Shown here: positions 18,305 through 28,110 of the stretch, one piece after another
Layout of the letters: each line of letters begins with the position of its first letter
How positions within the stretch are numbered: position 1 is the stretch's first letter
DNA from: Stenotrophomonas bentonitica
GTDB lineage: Bacteria; Pseudomonadota; Gammaproteobacteria; Xanthomonadales; Xanthomonadaceae
Assembly (NCBI RefSeq): GCF_013185915.1
Contig: NZ_JAAZUH010000001.1
Coordinates: forward strand, 1,302,001 to 1,366,000
DNA: 64,000 bases
Direction of reading: 5' to 3'
Made by a program: the position numbers and the translations under genes
The notes under the pieces: generated by a model
Database searches by the model: none
Told to the model about the DNA's origin: nothing
What the model saw: only the letters and a program-made list of their open reading frames with translations

Positions 18305-19078
18305 ATGGCACTGTCTCGTGCGCCGCTTGTTGCGGCCCTGTTCGCCTCCGCCACCGCCCTGGCCCAGCCGGCGCCCGCGCCGGAAGTGCGCACGCCCCCT
18401 GCCCCGCATTGCCTGGATGCGCGCGCGGTACGCCAGATGGAGCAGGCCAACCCGGATGCCATCGCCGTTCTCGGCAGCAACGGCCAGGCCTACCGCCTGG
18501 ATTTCGCAGCGGCCTGCCCGGGCGTCAATGACGCCGAACAGGTGCGGCTGGATGCGCCGGATGGCTGGGCCTGTGGTCGGCCCAGTGAGCGGCTGGTGGT
18601 GGACGGGCGCAGCTGCCCGCTTTCGGCGGTCAGTGTGCTGGACAACCGCGGCTTTGCCGAAGTGGCGCGCGAGAGCAGCCGCCAGTTTGCGACCACGCTG
18701 GAGGCGGTGACCGTCACCGCCAAGGGCGCTGCGACGAGCGAGAGACGGCAAGCGTTCCGGGGTTCTCCGGAGTTCTGTTTCGCCACCCGGAACGTGCGCG
18801 GCTGGAGCGAAGACCCCAACGGCGTGGTGGTTGAAACCAACCCGCGCCGCAACGGTGGACACAAGTTCTACCGGGTGGAGTTGGGCAGCAGCTGCAGCAT
18901 TCTTGCCGGCGCCACCGAAGTGGACTTCCAGTCCGGCTTCCAGAACGGGCTGATCTGCGGCAATCCGGGCGACCGCATCGTGATGCAGCCCAGCGGCATC
19001 GAAAACGATGGCCGTTCTTATACGCCGCGGTTTGCGCGTCCCGGCTGCGCGGTGATGGCGGTGTACCCAAAGGAATAG
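18305..19078 (+). CDS. Exported protein with two tandem DUF6491-like repeats
   Basis: 257 residues with a signal peptide (MALSRAPLVAALFASATALA). The mature part holds two related units: CLDARAVRQMEQ ... YRLDFAAACPG ... WACGRPSERLVVDGRSCPL and CFATRNVRGWSE ... YRVELGSSCSI ... LICGNPGDRIVMQP ... GCAVMAVYP. Each has four cysteines in like order, suggesting two disulphides per unit. The pattern resembles the small DUF6491 family common in Xanthomonadaceae, which is usually single-copy; function unknown. A GTG at 18299 with AAGGA upstream is an alternative start and would add only two residues. Confidence 0.75.
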   Translation: MALSRAPLVAALFASATALAQPAPAPEVRTPPAPHCLDARAVRQMEQANPDAIAVLGSNGQAYRLDFAAACPGVNDAEQVRLDAPDGWACGRPSERLVVDGRSCPLSAVSVLDNRGFAEVARESSRQFATTLEAVTVTAKGAATSERRQAFRGSPEFCFATRNVRGWSEDPNGVVVETNPRRNGGHKFYRVELGSSCSILAGATEVDFQSGFQNGLICGNPGDRIVMQPSGIENDGRSYTPRFARPGCAVMAVYPKE

Positions 19079-19104
19079 GCACCGGCTGCTGGCCAGTACA
19101 CCGA

Positions 19105-21486
19105 TTACCTCAACACACGGAACCGCACCTGGGTCCAGGCGCCGTCGGCGGCGAGTGCCGTGAGCGTGTGCTCGCCGGCCTGGTCGAACTCGCGCTGGAA
19201 GGTACGCGCGCCTTCGGTGCGCGCGATCCAGCGGTCGTCCAACAACCAGTCCACCGCCTGCTCGCTGCCCAGTGCGCGCAGCTGCAGGCGCACGCCGTGT
19301 TCGGCGTTGGGTGCGCGGGCCAGGGTGGCGCGGTCGTTGAGCCCTTCGATGTGCAGGCTGCCGGCGCTGCTGCGGCCATCGTCGCGGCAGTCGGGTGACA
19401 GCGCCGGCAGCTGCGCGGCACGGCGCTGGGCCAGCGGCAGCCACGGCGAGACCAGCGCCGGCCACCGCGCGATTTCGCGCTGGGCTGCCTCATGCAGCAG
19501 CGTGCACTCCGGTGACAACCGCAAGCCGCTGCGCTTGTCCACCTCGAAGGCCACCCTCCCCGCCTGCCACAGGCGCGCGTCGCGCTCGGCGAACGTGGGC
19601 GGCACCACGCCGTCCAGTACGTACGCCTGCAGGCGGCGCTGGCACAGCGCCGGCGGCGTGCTGTCGGCACGTTCGCCGGTGGGCCAGCACACCTCTGTTT
19701 GAGTGACGCTGGCCGGCAGCGGCGCGGCGGCGGCATCACCGCTCTGGCGCGGCAGGCTGTCCACCACTTCGAACATCAACGGCAACGCGGTCACCGCGCC
19801 GTACTGGCCGGGCAACGGCGTGCCGTCCGGCCGCCCTACCCACACGCCTACGGTGTAATGACGGGTGCTGCCGATCGCCCACGCATCGCGATACCCGTAA
19901 CTGGTGCCGGTCTTCCAGGCCACGCGCGGGCGGCCGGTGACATCGAAGGTACCGGCGCCATAGCCGGGGCGTGGGTTGGATTCGAGCATTTCGCGGGTGA
20001 TCCATGCCGCGCCGGGCGACATCAGCCGCCGCTCGATCGCCGCGTCGTCGGCGGTGTAACGCACGCGCCCGGCGATGCCGTTGCGGTTGAACGCAGCGAA
20101 GCTGCCGACCAGGTCCTCAAGGCGTACCCCGGTGCCGCCGAGGATCAGCGACAGGTTCGGCGCGCTGCCGCGTGGAAAACGCAGGGTGATGCCGGCGTGC
20201 GCCAGCCGTGCGGCGAAACGCGCAGAACCCACCCGGTCGAGCAGGTCCACCGCCGGCACGTTGAGCGAGAGGCGCAGTGCGGTGGCGGCACTGACCGGGC
20301 CGTTGAACGCTGCGTCGAAGTTGCCCGGACGGTAGCCGGCAAAACTCTGTGGTGCGTCCACCATCAGGCTTTCCGAATGAATCAGGCCGTCGTCGAGGGC
20401 CATGCCGTACAGGAACGGCTTGAGCGTGGAGCCCGGCGAGCGCCAGGCCTGGACCATGTCGACATGGCCCAGCCGCTGCTTGTCGCCGAAAGCCACCGAG
20501 CCGACATAGGCGCGCGCTTCCAGGGTGCGGTTGTCGACCACCAGCAGGGCAGCCGAGGTGCGCTCGGGCAACTGCGAGAAGTAGGACGACACACGCTCTT
20601 CCAACGTGCGCTGCAGTCCGATGTCGAGCGTGCTCTGGATGCGCGCCGCCTGTGGCTGCGCGGCATGCAGGCGCTGGGCCAGCAGCGCAGCGTGCAGCGG
20701 CGGCTGCAGGGCGCGGGTCACCACCGGCTCGATGCGTGCGTCGTCCACCTCTTCGCGCGACCACACGCCAAGCGCGACCATGCGCTCGAGCACCTTGTCG
20801 CGCGCGGCCTGCGCGGCTTCGGGATGACGGTCCGGGCGCAGCCGGCTGGGCGACTGCGGCAGCACCGCCAGCAGCGCGGCTTCGGCGTGCGACAGCTGCG
20901 CGGCCGGTTTGCCCAGGTAGGCCCAACTGGCCGCCTCCACCCCTTCGATTGTGCCGCCGTAGGGCGCGCGTTCCAGGTACAGCGCCAGGATCTGCGCCTT
21001 GTCCAGGTGCAGTTCCAGCTGCAGCGCACGCAGCAGCTGCTTGGCCTTGCCCCACGGCGTGCGCGTATGCGGGTCGAGGATGCGCGCGACCTGCATGGTC
21101 AGGGTGGAGCCGCCGGAGACGATCCGCCGTTCCAGCACCCATTGCTTGCCGGCACGCAGCAGCGCCCAGGGATTGACCCCGGGGTGCCGCCAGAACCAGC
21201 GGTCCTCGTAGTTGAGCAGCGCCTGCAGGTACAGCGGCGACACCGAGTCTGCAGAGGCCGGGTAGCGCCACACGCCGTCCGCGTCGGCGAACGCGCGCAG
21301 CGGCGTGCCGTCGCCCGCCACCACCAGCGTGCTGGTGTCGCGCTGTTTCGGCAGCGGCGGCGGAAACGCCAGGTCCAGCACCAGCAGCAGCGCCAGCAGC
21401 GCTGCCGTGCCCCAGCGCAGGCCCGGCCACAGCCATCGCCGCCACCGGGCGGGCCCCGGCGTCGGCCGGGGCCCGCGCATGTTCAC
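19105..21486 (-). CDS. pbpC: Penicillin-binding protein 1C
   Basis: 793 residues. One N-terminal TM (LRWGTAALLALLLVLDLAF), a glycosyltransferase 51 domain (YEDRWFWRHPGVNPWALLRA with catalytic Glu, GGSTLTMQVARIL), a transpeptidase domain with SPGSTLKPF (S-x-x-K), SLN and KTGTS, and the C-terminal BiPBP_C beta domain specific to PBP1C. It polymerises and may cross-link peptidoglycan in the periplasm. GTG start at 21486 overlaps the upstream stop as GTGA; pairing with an alpha-2-macroglobulin gene is the standard arrangement (yfhM-pbpC). Confidence 0.97.
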   Translation of the reverse strand: MNMRGPRPTPGPARWRRWLWPGLRWGTAALLALLLVLDLAFPPPLPKQRDTSTLVVAGDGTPLRAFADADGVWRYPASADSVSPLYLQALLNYEDRWFWRHPGVNPWALLRAGKQWVLERRIVSGGSTLTMQVARILDPHTRTPWGKAKQLLRALQLELHLDKAQILALYLERAPYGGTIEGVEAASWAYLGKPAAQLSHAEAALLAVLPQSPSRLRPDRHPEAAQAARDKVLERMVALGVWSREEVDDARIEPVVTRALQPPLHAALLAQRLHAAQPQAARIQSTLDIGLQRTLEERVSSYFSQLPERTSAALLVVDNRTLEARAYVGSVAFGDKQRLGHVDMVQAWRSPGSTLKPFLYGMALDDGLIHSESLMVDAPQSFAGYRPGNFDAAFNGPVSAATALRLSLNVPAVDLLDRVGSARFAARLAHAGITLRFPRGSAPNLSLILGGTGVRLEDLVGSFAAFNRNGIAGRVRYTADDAAIERRLMSPGAAWITREMLESNPRPGYGAGTFDVTGRPRVAWKTGTSYGYRDAWAIGSTRHYTVGVWVGRPDGTPLPGQYGAVTALPLMFEVVDSLPRQSGDAAAAPLPASVTQTEVCWPTGERADSTPPALCQRRLQAYVLDGVVPPTFAERDARLWQAGRVAFEVDKRSGLRLSPECTLLHEAAQREIARWPALVSPWLPLAQRRAAQLPALSPDCRDDGRSSAGSLHIEGLNDRATLARAPNAEHGVRLQLRALGSEQAVDWLLDDRWIARTEGARTFQREFDQAGEHTLTALAADGAWTQVRFRVLR

Positions 21487-24400
21487 GGCTGGACCACCGT
21501 GAGGGTGGTCGGGGTGCTGCGGCCCACCCCACGCAGGTCGGGACGGTACATGTCTTCCACCAGCGGCGGCGGCACCGTATAGGTGCCCGGGGTGACCGCG
21601 CGCACCAGGTAGAACACCTTGGCGGTGCTGCCACGCGACAGCTTGAGCGCGGCCACGTAGCGGTCGTCGCGGAACTCTTCATGGCGCAGCGTGGCCGCGT
21701 CGCCCCGGTCTTCCACGCGCAGGCCGTCCACCACCACGTCGGCCCACTGCTTGGCATCGCCCAGGTTGAAGTTCTCGATTTCCAGGCCGGCCGGCAGCAG
21801 GTCGGTCAGCAGCGCGTCGGGCATGTCCACGTTGGGAGTGACGCTGACCCGCACGATCAGCGCCTCGCCTTCCTTCAACGCGCGCGGGGTCCACGGCTTG
21901 CCGTCGGTGGTGAACCAGCTGCGTTCCACGCCCAGGGTGCGGTTGTCCGGCTCCGGCGCGGTGCGCGGAATGCCGGCCACTTCCAGGCTGGCGAACATCG
22001 GCGGCTCGCCCTTCGGACTGAAGCGCACGCCCTTGTCCAGTGCGGCGTAGTCGAAGCTGCGCCCGAACATGCGCCGCGCAGCGATGGCTTCGACCTCGCC
22101 GCCGATGGCCAGCTCGCCCGACACCTGCTTGCTCTGGTTCGCGGCCAGCGCCTTGCCGAGGCGCGCGATGGCGACCTGCTCCTGCGTGCTCAGCCACATC
22201 CAGCCGTTGTTGCGGCGTGCATCCAGCGCACGGCCCAGTTCCACCGCACGGGCGTCATAGGCGGGCTTGGCCAGCTTGCGCTCGTGCAGCAGCGCGATCA
22301 TCAAGGCGTCGTCGCGCACGGCGCTGCCGTAGTCGCCGAAGTACTGCGGGCGTTCGCTGCTCGGCTTGGCGAAGCCGGCCGCAATGGCGGCGTCGCCCCG
22401 CTTGTGGTCGCCCTGCAGCGACAGCGCGATGCCCAGGTGGACCAGCGACAGGCCGGTCAGCGACTTGCTGCGCTCGTTGTCGTACAGCGCGCGCAGGGTG
22501 CCCAGCGGAGCGCGGTTGACCCGGGCCAGCACGTAGCCGGAGTAGGCCTGGTTGGCGAACTTCAGGTTCTCGCGGCGGTCTTCGCCGTAGAACTGGTTGC
22601 CGCCGGAGAGCAGGTCTTCGCTGAGCCGGTTCAGCGCCTTCTGCAGCACGCCGTCGGGCACCGCGAAACCGGCGTCCTTCGCATCAAGCAGGAACTCGGC
22701 GATGTACGGGGTCAGCCACGGATTGACGTAGCCGTCGTCGCCCCACATCGAGAAGTTGCCGTTGGCCACCTGCATCGAGGCCAGCCGGCCGAACGCGCCT
22801 TCCATGCGCTCGCGGCGGGTCTTGGCATCCAGCCCGTCGGCACCGAGCATGGCCGAGGTGGCCTCGTCCAGCATCAGCGCGGCGTAGCCCTTGCTGGTGG
22901 TCTGCTCAGCGCAGCCGTACGGGTAGTTCAACGCACCGTTGAGGGCGCTGGCAAACGGGATCGGCGGCAGCGCGCTGACCAGCATGCGCGCGGTGACCGA
23001 ATCGGCCATCAGCCCGTCGGCCAGGCCGGCGCCCATCTCCACGTCGGCCAGCGGGTCCAGCGTGCGCGTCTGCGCCCGCAGCACCTGCGGCCACGCGGCA
23101 CGCACCGGCAGGTCGTAGCGGCGGTCGACCTTGAAGCCGTTGCCTTCCACCCGCACCCGCACCTTGGCCACGGTATAGCCTTCGCGCGCCTGCAGCGGGA
23201 AGCTGAGCGTGTTCTTGGCGTCGGCGTTGAGCTTGAGCGTGCGGCTGGGCTCGCCCAGGCTTAGCGGACCGATGCCATCGACCTGCACCTTGAATTCACC
23301 AGGCGTGCCGGTGAAGTTCTGCACGTCCAGGGTGACGGTACTGCGGTCGCCCGGGGCGAGCACGCGCGGCATGCTGGCTTCGGCCAGGATCGGCGCGCGC
23401 ACCACGGTTTCCAGGTCGCGCTTGCCGTACTGTTCGTCGGAGTACACCAGCGCCGAGACCCGCAGGGTGCCGTTGAAGTCCGGCACCTTCAGCGCGATCC
23501 GGGCAATGCCCTTGGCGTCCAGCTTCACCGGACCGGAGAACAGGTCTACGGTCTGCACGCGCGCCGTCGGCCGCTTGGCCTGCGGCAACGCCGCCAGCGC
23601 CATGTCGCCACCGAACTTGAGCTTGCCGCTGCTGCCGTCGAAGCTTTCGATCACGCGGCTGTAGATGTCATACGCATCCACGCCCAGGCGACGCTGGGCG
23701 AAGAAGTGTGCAGAGGCGTCCGGCACCGGGAAGCGGGTGATGTTGAGGATGCCCACGTCGACCGCCGAGACCGTCACGTGCGCCAGCTTGCCAGCCAGCT
23801 GCGGTGCGCTGACCGTGACCGGCAGGGTCTGCTCCGGCCGCATCTGCTTCGGCGCGGACAGGCCCACGGCCACGGTGCGTGCCTTGCGGTCCATCGGCAC
23901 ATGGACCACGCCGACCGCACGCGCGGGGGTGATCTTGCTCGGGGCGCTGCCGCCGCGGAACACCAGCGCGGTGATGTAGACGTCGTGGCGCTCCCAGTCG
24001 GCGGTGACCGGAATGTCGAAGGTGCTGCCGGGCTTGGCGTCGATCTCCTGCACGTACAGCATCTTGTCGCTTTCAACCATCAGCAGGCCCTTGCCGGCGT
24101 GCGGCGGGGTGACCGTGACGCGCAGCTTGTCGCCGGCCTTGTAGGCGGTCTTGTCCAGGCCCAGCTTGACCTTGTCCGGGCGTGCATCCAGCCCGCGGTT
24201 CTCGTCGTTCCAGCTCCAACCGGCGTGGAACGGGTAGCGGCTGGTCAACCCGGTGGCCGGGTCGAACACATCCAGCCGGTACTCGCCCCACTCCACCGGG
24301 AAGTCCACGCCCACCGCCGCGCTGCCGGCGTCGAGGGTGCGGGTGTCCTTGTTTTCGAAGCGACGGCTGAAGTCGTAGTCCCAGCGGTTGTCGTTGAAGG

Positions 24401-26393
24401 TCCAGTGGTAGTCGCGCAGCTCGCGCACCAGGGTGACCTTCAGGCCCTTGCCCGGCTGCGGCTTGCCGGCCGCGTCCACCCGCATCACTTCAAAGCGCGC
24501 ATTGCTGTTGGCGTCGGCCCCGTCGTCCGGGTTGAACAGCGGGCGCACGCCGACCAGCACCGGGGCCGGCCACATCACCCGCTTCAGGGTGCGGGTGACG
24601 GTGCGGCCGCCGGTCTCGTACACGCTGCCGGACAGCACCACCGCCACCGGCGCGCTGGCCTTGACCTCGGCGGGCAACTCCACGTCCTGGCGCAGTTTGC
24701 CGTCGGCCGGGAATTCGGTGTCGATCACATCGCGCGCTTCGCGCGGCAGTTCCAGGGTCGGGTCACCGAAGAAGTAGCCCGGCAGCGACTCCACCGGCGA
24801 CTGTTCTGCGGCCACCGCCAAGCGCGCGGTAAAACGATTGCCATCGGCCGGCGCGCCGTACAGGTAGGCCGCATCGGCCTGCAGCTTGAGCGGCTCGCCG
24901 GGCTTGAGGGTCTTCTGCGCGCTGTCCAGGTCCAGCTTCATGCGCTCGGGCAGGAACTCTTCGATGCGCAGGGTCATGCCCTGGATCGCTTCCTTGCTGG
25001 CCGGGTTGGTGCGGAATTCGACCTGCCAGCGCCCGGTGGGTGCTTCGACCGGGATGGTCTGCTCGAAGCTCAGGTAGCCCTGCTCGCCCGGCTGCAGCCG
25101 GGTTTCGCGGAAGGTCTTGCCGTCGGGCTGCTTCAGGCGCAGGAAGACCGGCTGAGGCTTGACCGGCTTGCCGTCGTTGTCGCGCAGCAGCGCGGAGATG
25201 CGCACGGTTTCGCCGGGGCGATACAGGTCGCGGCCGGACCAGGCGAACACATCGAACCAGGCGTTGTCGCGACCGGCCACGGCGAACTCGCTCAGGTCCA
25301 GCGCCGGCTGGTTGAACGGCAGCATCGAGGTGTCCGGGCCGCTGCTGGCGATCAGCACGTGGCCCGCGTCCAGGGTGTAGTTGAGCAGCGCGTTGCCGTT
25401 GCCGTCGGTGCTGCCCTTGAGCACCACCTCGCCCTTGGCGTCGAGGATCCGCAGGTCGACCTTCTTCAGCGCCGCGCCGCTCTGCAGCGAGGCCGTGTGC
25501 ACGAACAGGGTGTCCTTGTAGGCGCGGGTGTGCAGGCCGATGTCGCTGACGGTGAAGAAGGCGGTGTCGAATTCACTGTCGAACGAACCGCTGCGCTTCA
25601 TCACCGCGAAGTACAGGCCGGGTTCCTGCAGCTCCTTGATGTCCTGGGTCGGCAGGTAGGTCAGCACGCGCTCGTTCTGCTTGCCGCCGAGCACGAAGCG
25701 GTTGACGTAGACCGGCTCGGCCAGCTGCGACATCGGGGTCTTGTCGCCGTACTCGCTGTCCAGCTCCCAGCTGCCGCGACGGCCGCCGCGCTGGTACTGG
25801 CTGAAGAAGGCGGGCAGTTCCTTCTCGCGTACGCGCAGGAACTCCACGTCCACCTCGCCCACGTTGACCGAGACCACCGGCAGGCCGCGGCTCTCGCGCG
25901 CCGGCAGCACGCTGCCCTGCGAGGCGAAGCCGGCCACCGGCTTGAGTTCGCCGGTGAACACCTTCTGGCGCAGCTCCTTGCCGATCCGGCTGCCGTCGGC
26001 GGCGAGCAGGTCCGGGGAGACGATCAAGGTGTATTCCTTGGCGGCCTCCACGAACGGGTAGCGCAGGGTCTTGCCGTCATCGGACAGGGTCCAGCTGCTG
26101 TCCTCGGTGCCGACCTTCTCGCCGAAGCGGACCAGTTTGTCGAAGTCCTGGGTGCCGACCAGCGGGCGGGAGAACTCCAGCGCCAGCGACAGGCCGTCGC
26201 TGCTCTGGTCAGGGAAGGCGCGCAGGAGGGTGAAACCGGTGACCGCCTCGGCCTTGGCCGCGATCGGCGCGCCGGAGGCGGCCGGCAGCTGCCCGCTGTC
26301 GGTGCGCTTGCACCCGCTGATCCCCAGTGCCAGCCCGGCGACCAGCGCCAGCGCGGCGATTCCCTTCCAGTTCCGCAGACGGACCGTGCCCAT
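21483..26393 (-). CDS. yfhM: Bacterial alpha-2-macroglobulin lipoprotein
   Basis: 1636 residues from ATG 26393, chosen because AAGGAGCGACAT precedes it; a start at 26420 would place that site inside the gene. Signal with lipobox LGISGC anchors it as a periplasmic lipoprotein. Repeated macroglobulin beta-sandwich domains follow, and PYGCAEQTT around Cys1161 is the intact thioester (CxEQ) that covalently traps attacking proteases. With PBP1C, translationally coupled downstream, it is thought to guard and repair the cell wall when the outer membrane is breached. Confidence 0.96.
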   Translation of the reverse strand: MGTVRLRNWKGIAALALVAGLALGISGCKRTDSGQLPAASGAPIAAKAEAVTGFTLLRAFPDQSSDGLSLALEFSRPLVGTQDFDKLVRFGEKVGTEDSSWTLSDDGKTLRYPFVEAAKEYTLIVSPDLLAADGSRIGKELRQKVFTGELKPVAGFASQGSVLPARESRGLPVVSVNVGEVDVEFLRVREKELPAFFSQYQRGGRRGSWELDSEYGDKTPMSQLAEPVYVNRFVLGGKQNERVLTYLPTQDIKELQEPGLYFAVMKRSGSFDSEFDTAFFTVSDIGLHTRAYKDTLFVHTASLQSGAALKKVDLRILDAKGEVVLKGSTDGNGNALLNYTLDAGHVLIASSGPDTSMLPFNQPALDLSEFAVAGRDNAWFDVFAWSGRDLYRPGETVRISALLRDNDGKPVKPQPVFLRLKQPDGKTFRETRLQPGEQGYLSFEQTIPVEAPTGRWQVEFRTNPASKEAIQGMTLRIEEFLPERMKLDLDSAQKTLKPGEPLKLQADAAYLYGAPADGNRFTARLAVAAEQSPVESLPGYFFGDPTLELPREARDVIDTEFPADGKLRQDVELPAEVKASAPVAVVLSGSVYETGGRTVTRTLKRVMWPAPVLVGVRPLFNPDDGADANSNARFEVMRVDAAGKPQPGKGLKVTLVRELRDYHWTFNDNRWDYDFSRRFENKDTRTLDAGSAAVGVDFPVEWGEYRLDVFDPATGLTSRYPFHAGWSWNDENRGLDARPDKVKLGLDKTAYKAGDKLRVTVTPPHAGKGLLMVESDKMLYVQEIDAKPGSTFDIPVTADWERHDVYITALVFRGGSAPSKITPARAVGVVHVPMDRKARTVAVGLSAPKQMRPEQTLPVTVSAPQLAGKLAHVTVSAVDVGILNITRFPVPDASAHFFAQRRLGVDAYDIYSRVIESFDGSSGKLKFGGDMALAALPQAKRPTARVQTVDLFSGPVKLDAKGIARIALKVPDFNGTLRVSALVYSDEQYGKRDLETVVRAPILAEASMPRVLAPGDRSTVTLDVQNFTGTPGEFKVQVDGIGPLSLGEPSRTLKLNADAKNTLSFPLQAREGYTVAKVRVRVEGNGFKVDRRYDLPVRAAWPQVLRAQTRTLDPLADVEMGAGLADGLMADSVTARMLVSALPPIPFASALNGALNYPYGCAEQTTSKGYAALMLDEATSAMLGADGLDAKTRRERMEGAFGRLASMQVANGNFSMWGDDGYVNPWLTPYIAEFLLDAKDAGFAVPDGVLQKALNRLSEDLLSGGNQFYGEDRRENLKFANQAYSGYVLARVNRAPLGTLRALYDNERSKSLTGLSLVHLGIALSLQGDHKRGDAAIAAGFAKPSSERPQYFGDYGSAVRDDALMIALLHERKLAKPAYDARAVELGRALDARRNNGWMWLSTQEQVAIARLGKALAANQSKQVSGELAIGGEVEAIAARRMFGRSFDYAALDKGVRFSPKGEPPMFASLEVAGIPRTAPEPDNRTLGVERSWFTTDGKPWTPRALKEGEALIVRVSVTPNVDMPDALLTDLLPAGLEIENFNLGDAKQWADVVVDGLRVEDRGDAATLRHEEFRDDRYVAALKLSRGSTAKVFYLVRAVTPGTYTVPPPLVEDMYRPDLRGVGRSTPTTLTVVQP

Positions 26394-26455
26394 ATGTCGC
26401 TCCTTGAACAAGGGCTTCATTATGCACCGCAGGGTTACAGGCTGGCGGTCGGGGT

Positions 26456-26531
26456 GCGTGGGACACGCATGGCGTGTCGCTACGCATTACCGGGGCGACC
26501 CGCGTAGCGACACGCCATGCGTGTCCCACGC
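26456..26531. repeat. Perfect 30-base inverted repeat made of two GTAG palindromes
   Basis: Bases 26456-26485 and 26502-26531 are exact reverse complements, separated by 16 bases. Each arm is itself a GTAG element (GTAGCGACACGCC-ATGCGTGTC). Together they form a long cruciform-capable hairpin between the prpF stop and the yfhM start, both on the - strand. Confidence 0.9.
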
Positions 26532-26551
26532 GGTGCCCGAATCATTCGCGA

Positions 26552-27742
26552 TTAAACGGTGCCGGCCGGCACCCGCACCTGCCCTTCCATCAACACCCGG
26601 GCGCTGCGGCTCATGATCGCCTTGGTCACCGTCCACTGGCCGTCGACCAGGCGGGCCTCGGCGCCTACGCGCAGGGTGCCGGAGGGATGACCGAAGGTCA
26701 CCGCGCCGCGCTCGCCGCCCCCGGCCGCCAGGTTGACCAGGGTGCCGGGAATGGCGGCTGCGGTACCAATCGCCACCGCCGCGGTGCCCATCATGGCGTG
26801 GTGCAGCTTGCCCATCGACAGCGCGCGCGCGTGCAGGTCGATGTAGCCGGCACGGATCTGCTTGCCGCTGGAGGACACGTAGTCCTGCGCCGGCGCCACG
26901 AATGCCACCTTGGGCGTGTGCTGGCGGGTGGCGGCCTGGTCGATGTGGTCGATCAACCCCATGCGCACCGCACCGTGCGCGCGGATCGCCTCGAACCGGG
27001 CCAGCGCGGCCTTGTCGTCGTTGATCGCGGGCTGCAGCTCGGTTCCGGTGTAGCCGAGGTCGGCGGCGTTGAGGAAGATGGTCGGGATGCCGGCGGTGAT
27101 CATGGTCACCTGGAAGCTGCCCACGCCGGGCACCTCCAGGGTATCGACCAGGTTGCCGGTCGGGAACATCGAACCGCCCTCGCCTTCACCGTCGTCGGAC
27201 GGGTCGAGGAATTCCAGCGCGATCTCGGCCGCGGGGAAGGTCACCCCGTCCAGCTCGAAGTCGCCGATCTCCTGAACCTGGCCGTCCACCACCGGCACGT
27301 GGGCCAGGATGGTCTTGCCGATGTTTGCCTGCCAGATCCGCACGGTGCAGGTGCCGTTGTGCGGGACGCGCGACGGGTCGATCAACCCGTTGCTGATCGC
27401 AAACGGACCCACTGCGGTACTGAGGTTGCCGCAGTTGCCGCTCCAGTCCACGAACGCGGTGTCGATGGACACCTGGCCGTACAGGTAGTCCACATCGTGG
27501 TCCGGAACGGACGCTTCAGAAATGATCACGCACTTGCTGGTGCTCGAGGTCGCCCCGCCCATGCCGTCGGTGTGCTTGCCATACGGGTCCGGCGAGCCGA
27601 TCACGCGCATCAGCAGCGCGTCGCGCGCCGTGCCGGACTGCTGAGCGGCGGCCGGCAGATCCTGCAGGCGGAAGAACACACCCTTGCTGGTACCACCGCG
27701 CATGTAGGTGGCGGGAATGCGGAGCTGGGGAAGACTATTCAT
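26552..27742 (-). CDS. prpF: PrpF, 2-methylaconitate isomerase
   Basis: 396 residues of the diaminopimelate-epimerase fold. RIPATYMRGGTSKGVFF at the N-terminus and GGATSSTSKCVIIS are PrpF signatures; DWSGNCGNLS holds a conserved Cys. It isomerises the 2-methylaconitate isomer made by AcnD so that aconitase can make methylisocitrate. Normally it directly follows acnD; here a parDE pair sits between them. It is 42 bases downstream of the parE stop and may depend on read-through from the prp promoter or on the parD promoter. Confidence 0.97.
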   Translation of the reverse strand: MNSLPQLRIPATYMRGGTSKGVFFRLQDLPAAAQQSGTARDALLMRVIGSPDPYGKHTDGMGGATSSTSKCVIISEASVPDHDVDYLYGQVSIDTAFVDWSGNCGNLSTAVGPFAISNGLIDPSRVPHNGTCTVRIWQANIGKTILAHVPVVDGQVQEIGDFELDGVTFPAAEIALEFLDPSDDGEGEGGSMFPTGNLVDTLEVPGVGSFQVTMITAGIPTIFLNAADLGYTGTELQPAINDDKAALARFEAIRAHGAVRMGLIDHIDQAATRQHTPKVAFVAPAQDYVSSSGKQIRAGYIDLHARALSMGKLHHAMMGTAAVAIGTAAAIPGTLVNLAAGGGERGAVTFGHPSGTLRVGAEARLVDGQWTVTKAIMSRSARVLMEGQVRVPAGTV

Positions 27743-27784
27743 GAGATGGGGAACCAGAAGGAAAGGTCATCGATGTACATCTGT

Positions 27785-28110
27785 TTACTCGTCAGATCCC
27801 AACAGATCATCCAGCCCGCGTGAGGCGTCCCACACCCTGACTACTTGAATGCAGGAAGGCAGATCGAAGTAGTAGACGAGGTAGCGGTCGAAACTGGAGA
27901 CCACACTGAAACGAAGCGGGCCCGACACTCCGTCAACGACGTCGGCATGACGCAATGAACCTGACGAAGGAAATTCTGAAAGCCGAGCCAGTACAGCGTC
28001 GACAGCGGCAATGAAGCGCTCGCCCAGTGCCAGCCCCCCCGACCTGCATACCAGTACGCCCCATCGGCAACGTCCTGCCTCGCGCTCGGGCGCCACTCAA
28101 TCGGCTTCAC
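27785..28110 (-). pseudogene. parE: ParE-type toxin gene, frameshifted at a run of seven Gs
   Basis: Starting at GTG 28110 the frame gives MKPIEWRPSARQDVADGAYW and YAGRGG, the normal ParE/RelE-fold beginning. At G7 (bases 28034-28040, C on the + strand) the homologous reading moves to another frame: LALGERFIAAVDAVLARLSE ... SFDRYLVYYFDLPSC ... VVRVWDASRGLDDLLG, ending at 27785. One extra G would restore a full-length ~109-residue toxin. So it is either a slipped homopolymer, a true inactivating mutation, a phase-variable switch, or an assembly error. It overlaps the parD end by 14 bases, as in intact parDE operons. Confidence 0.85.
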
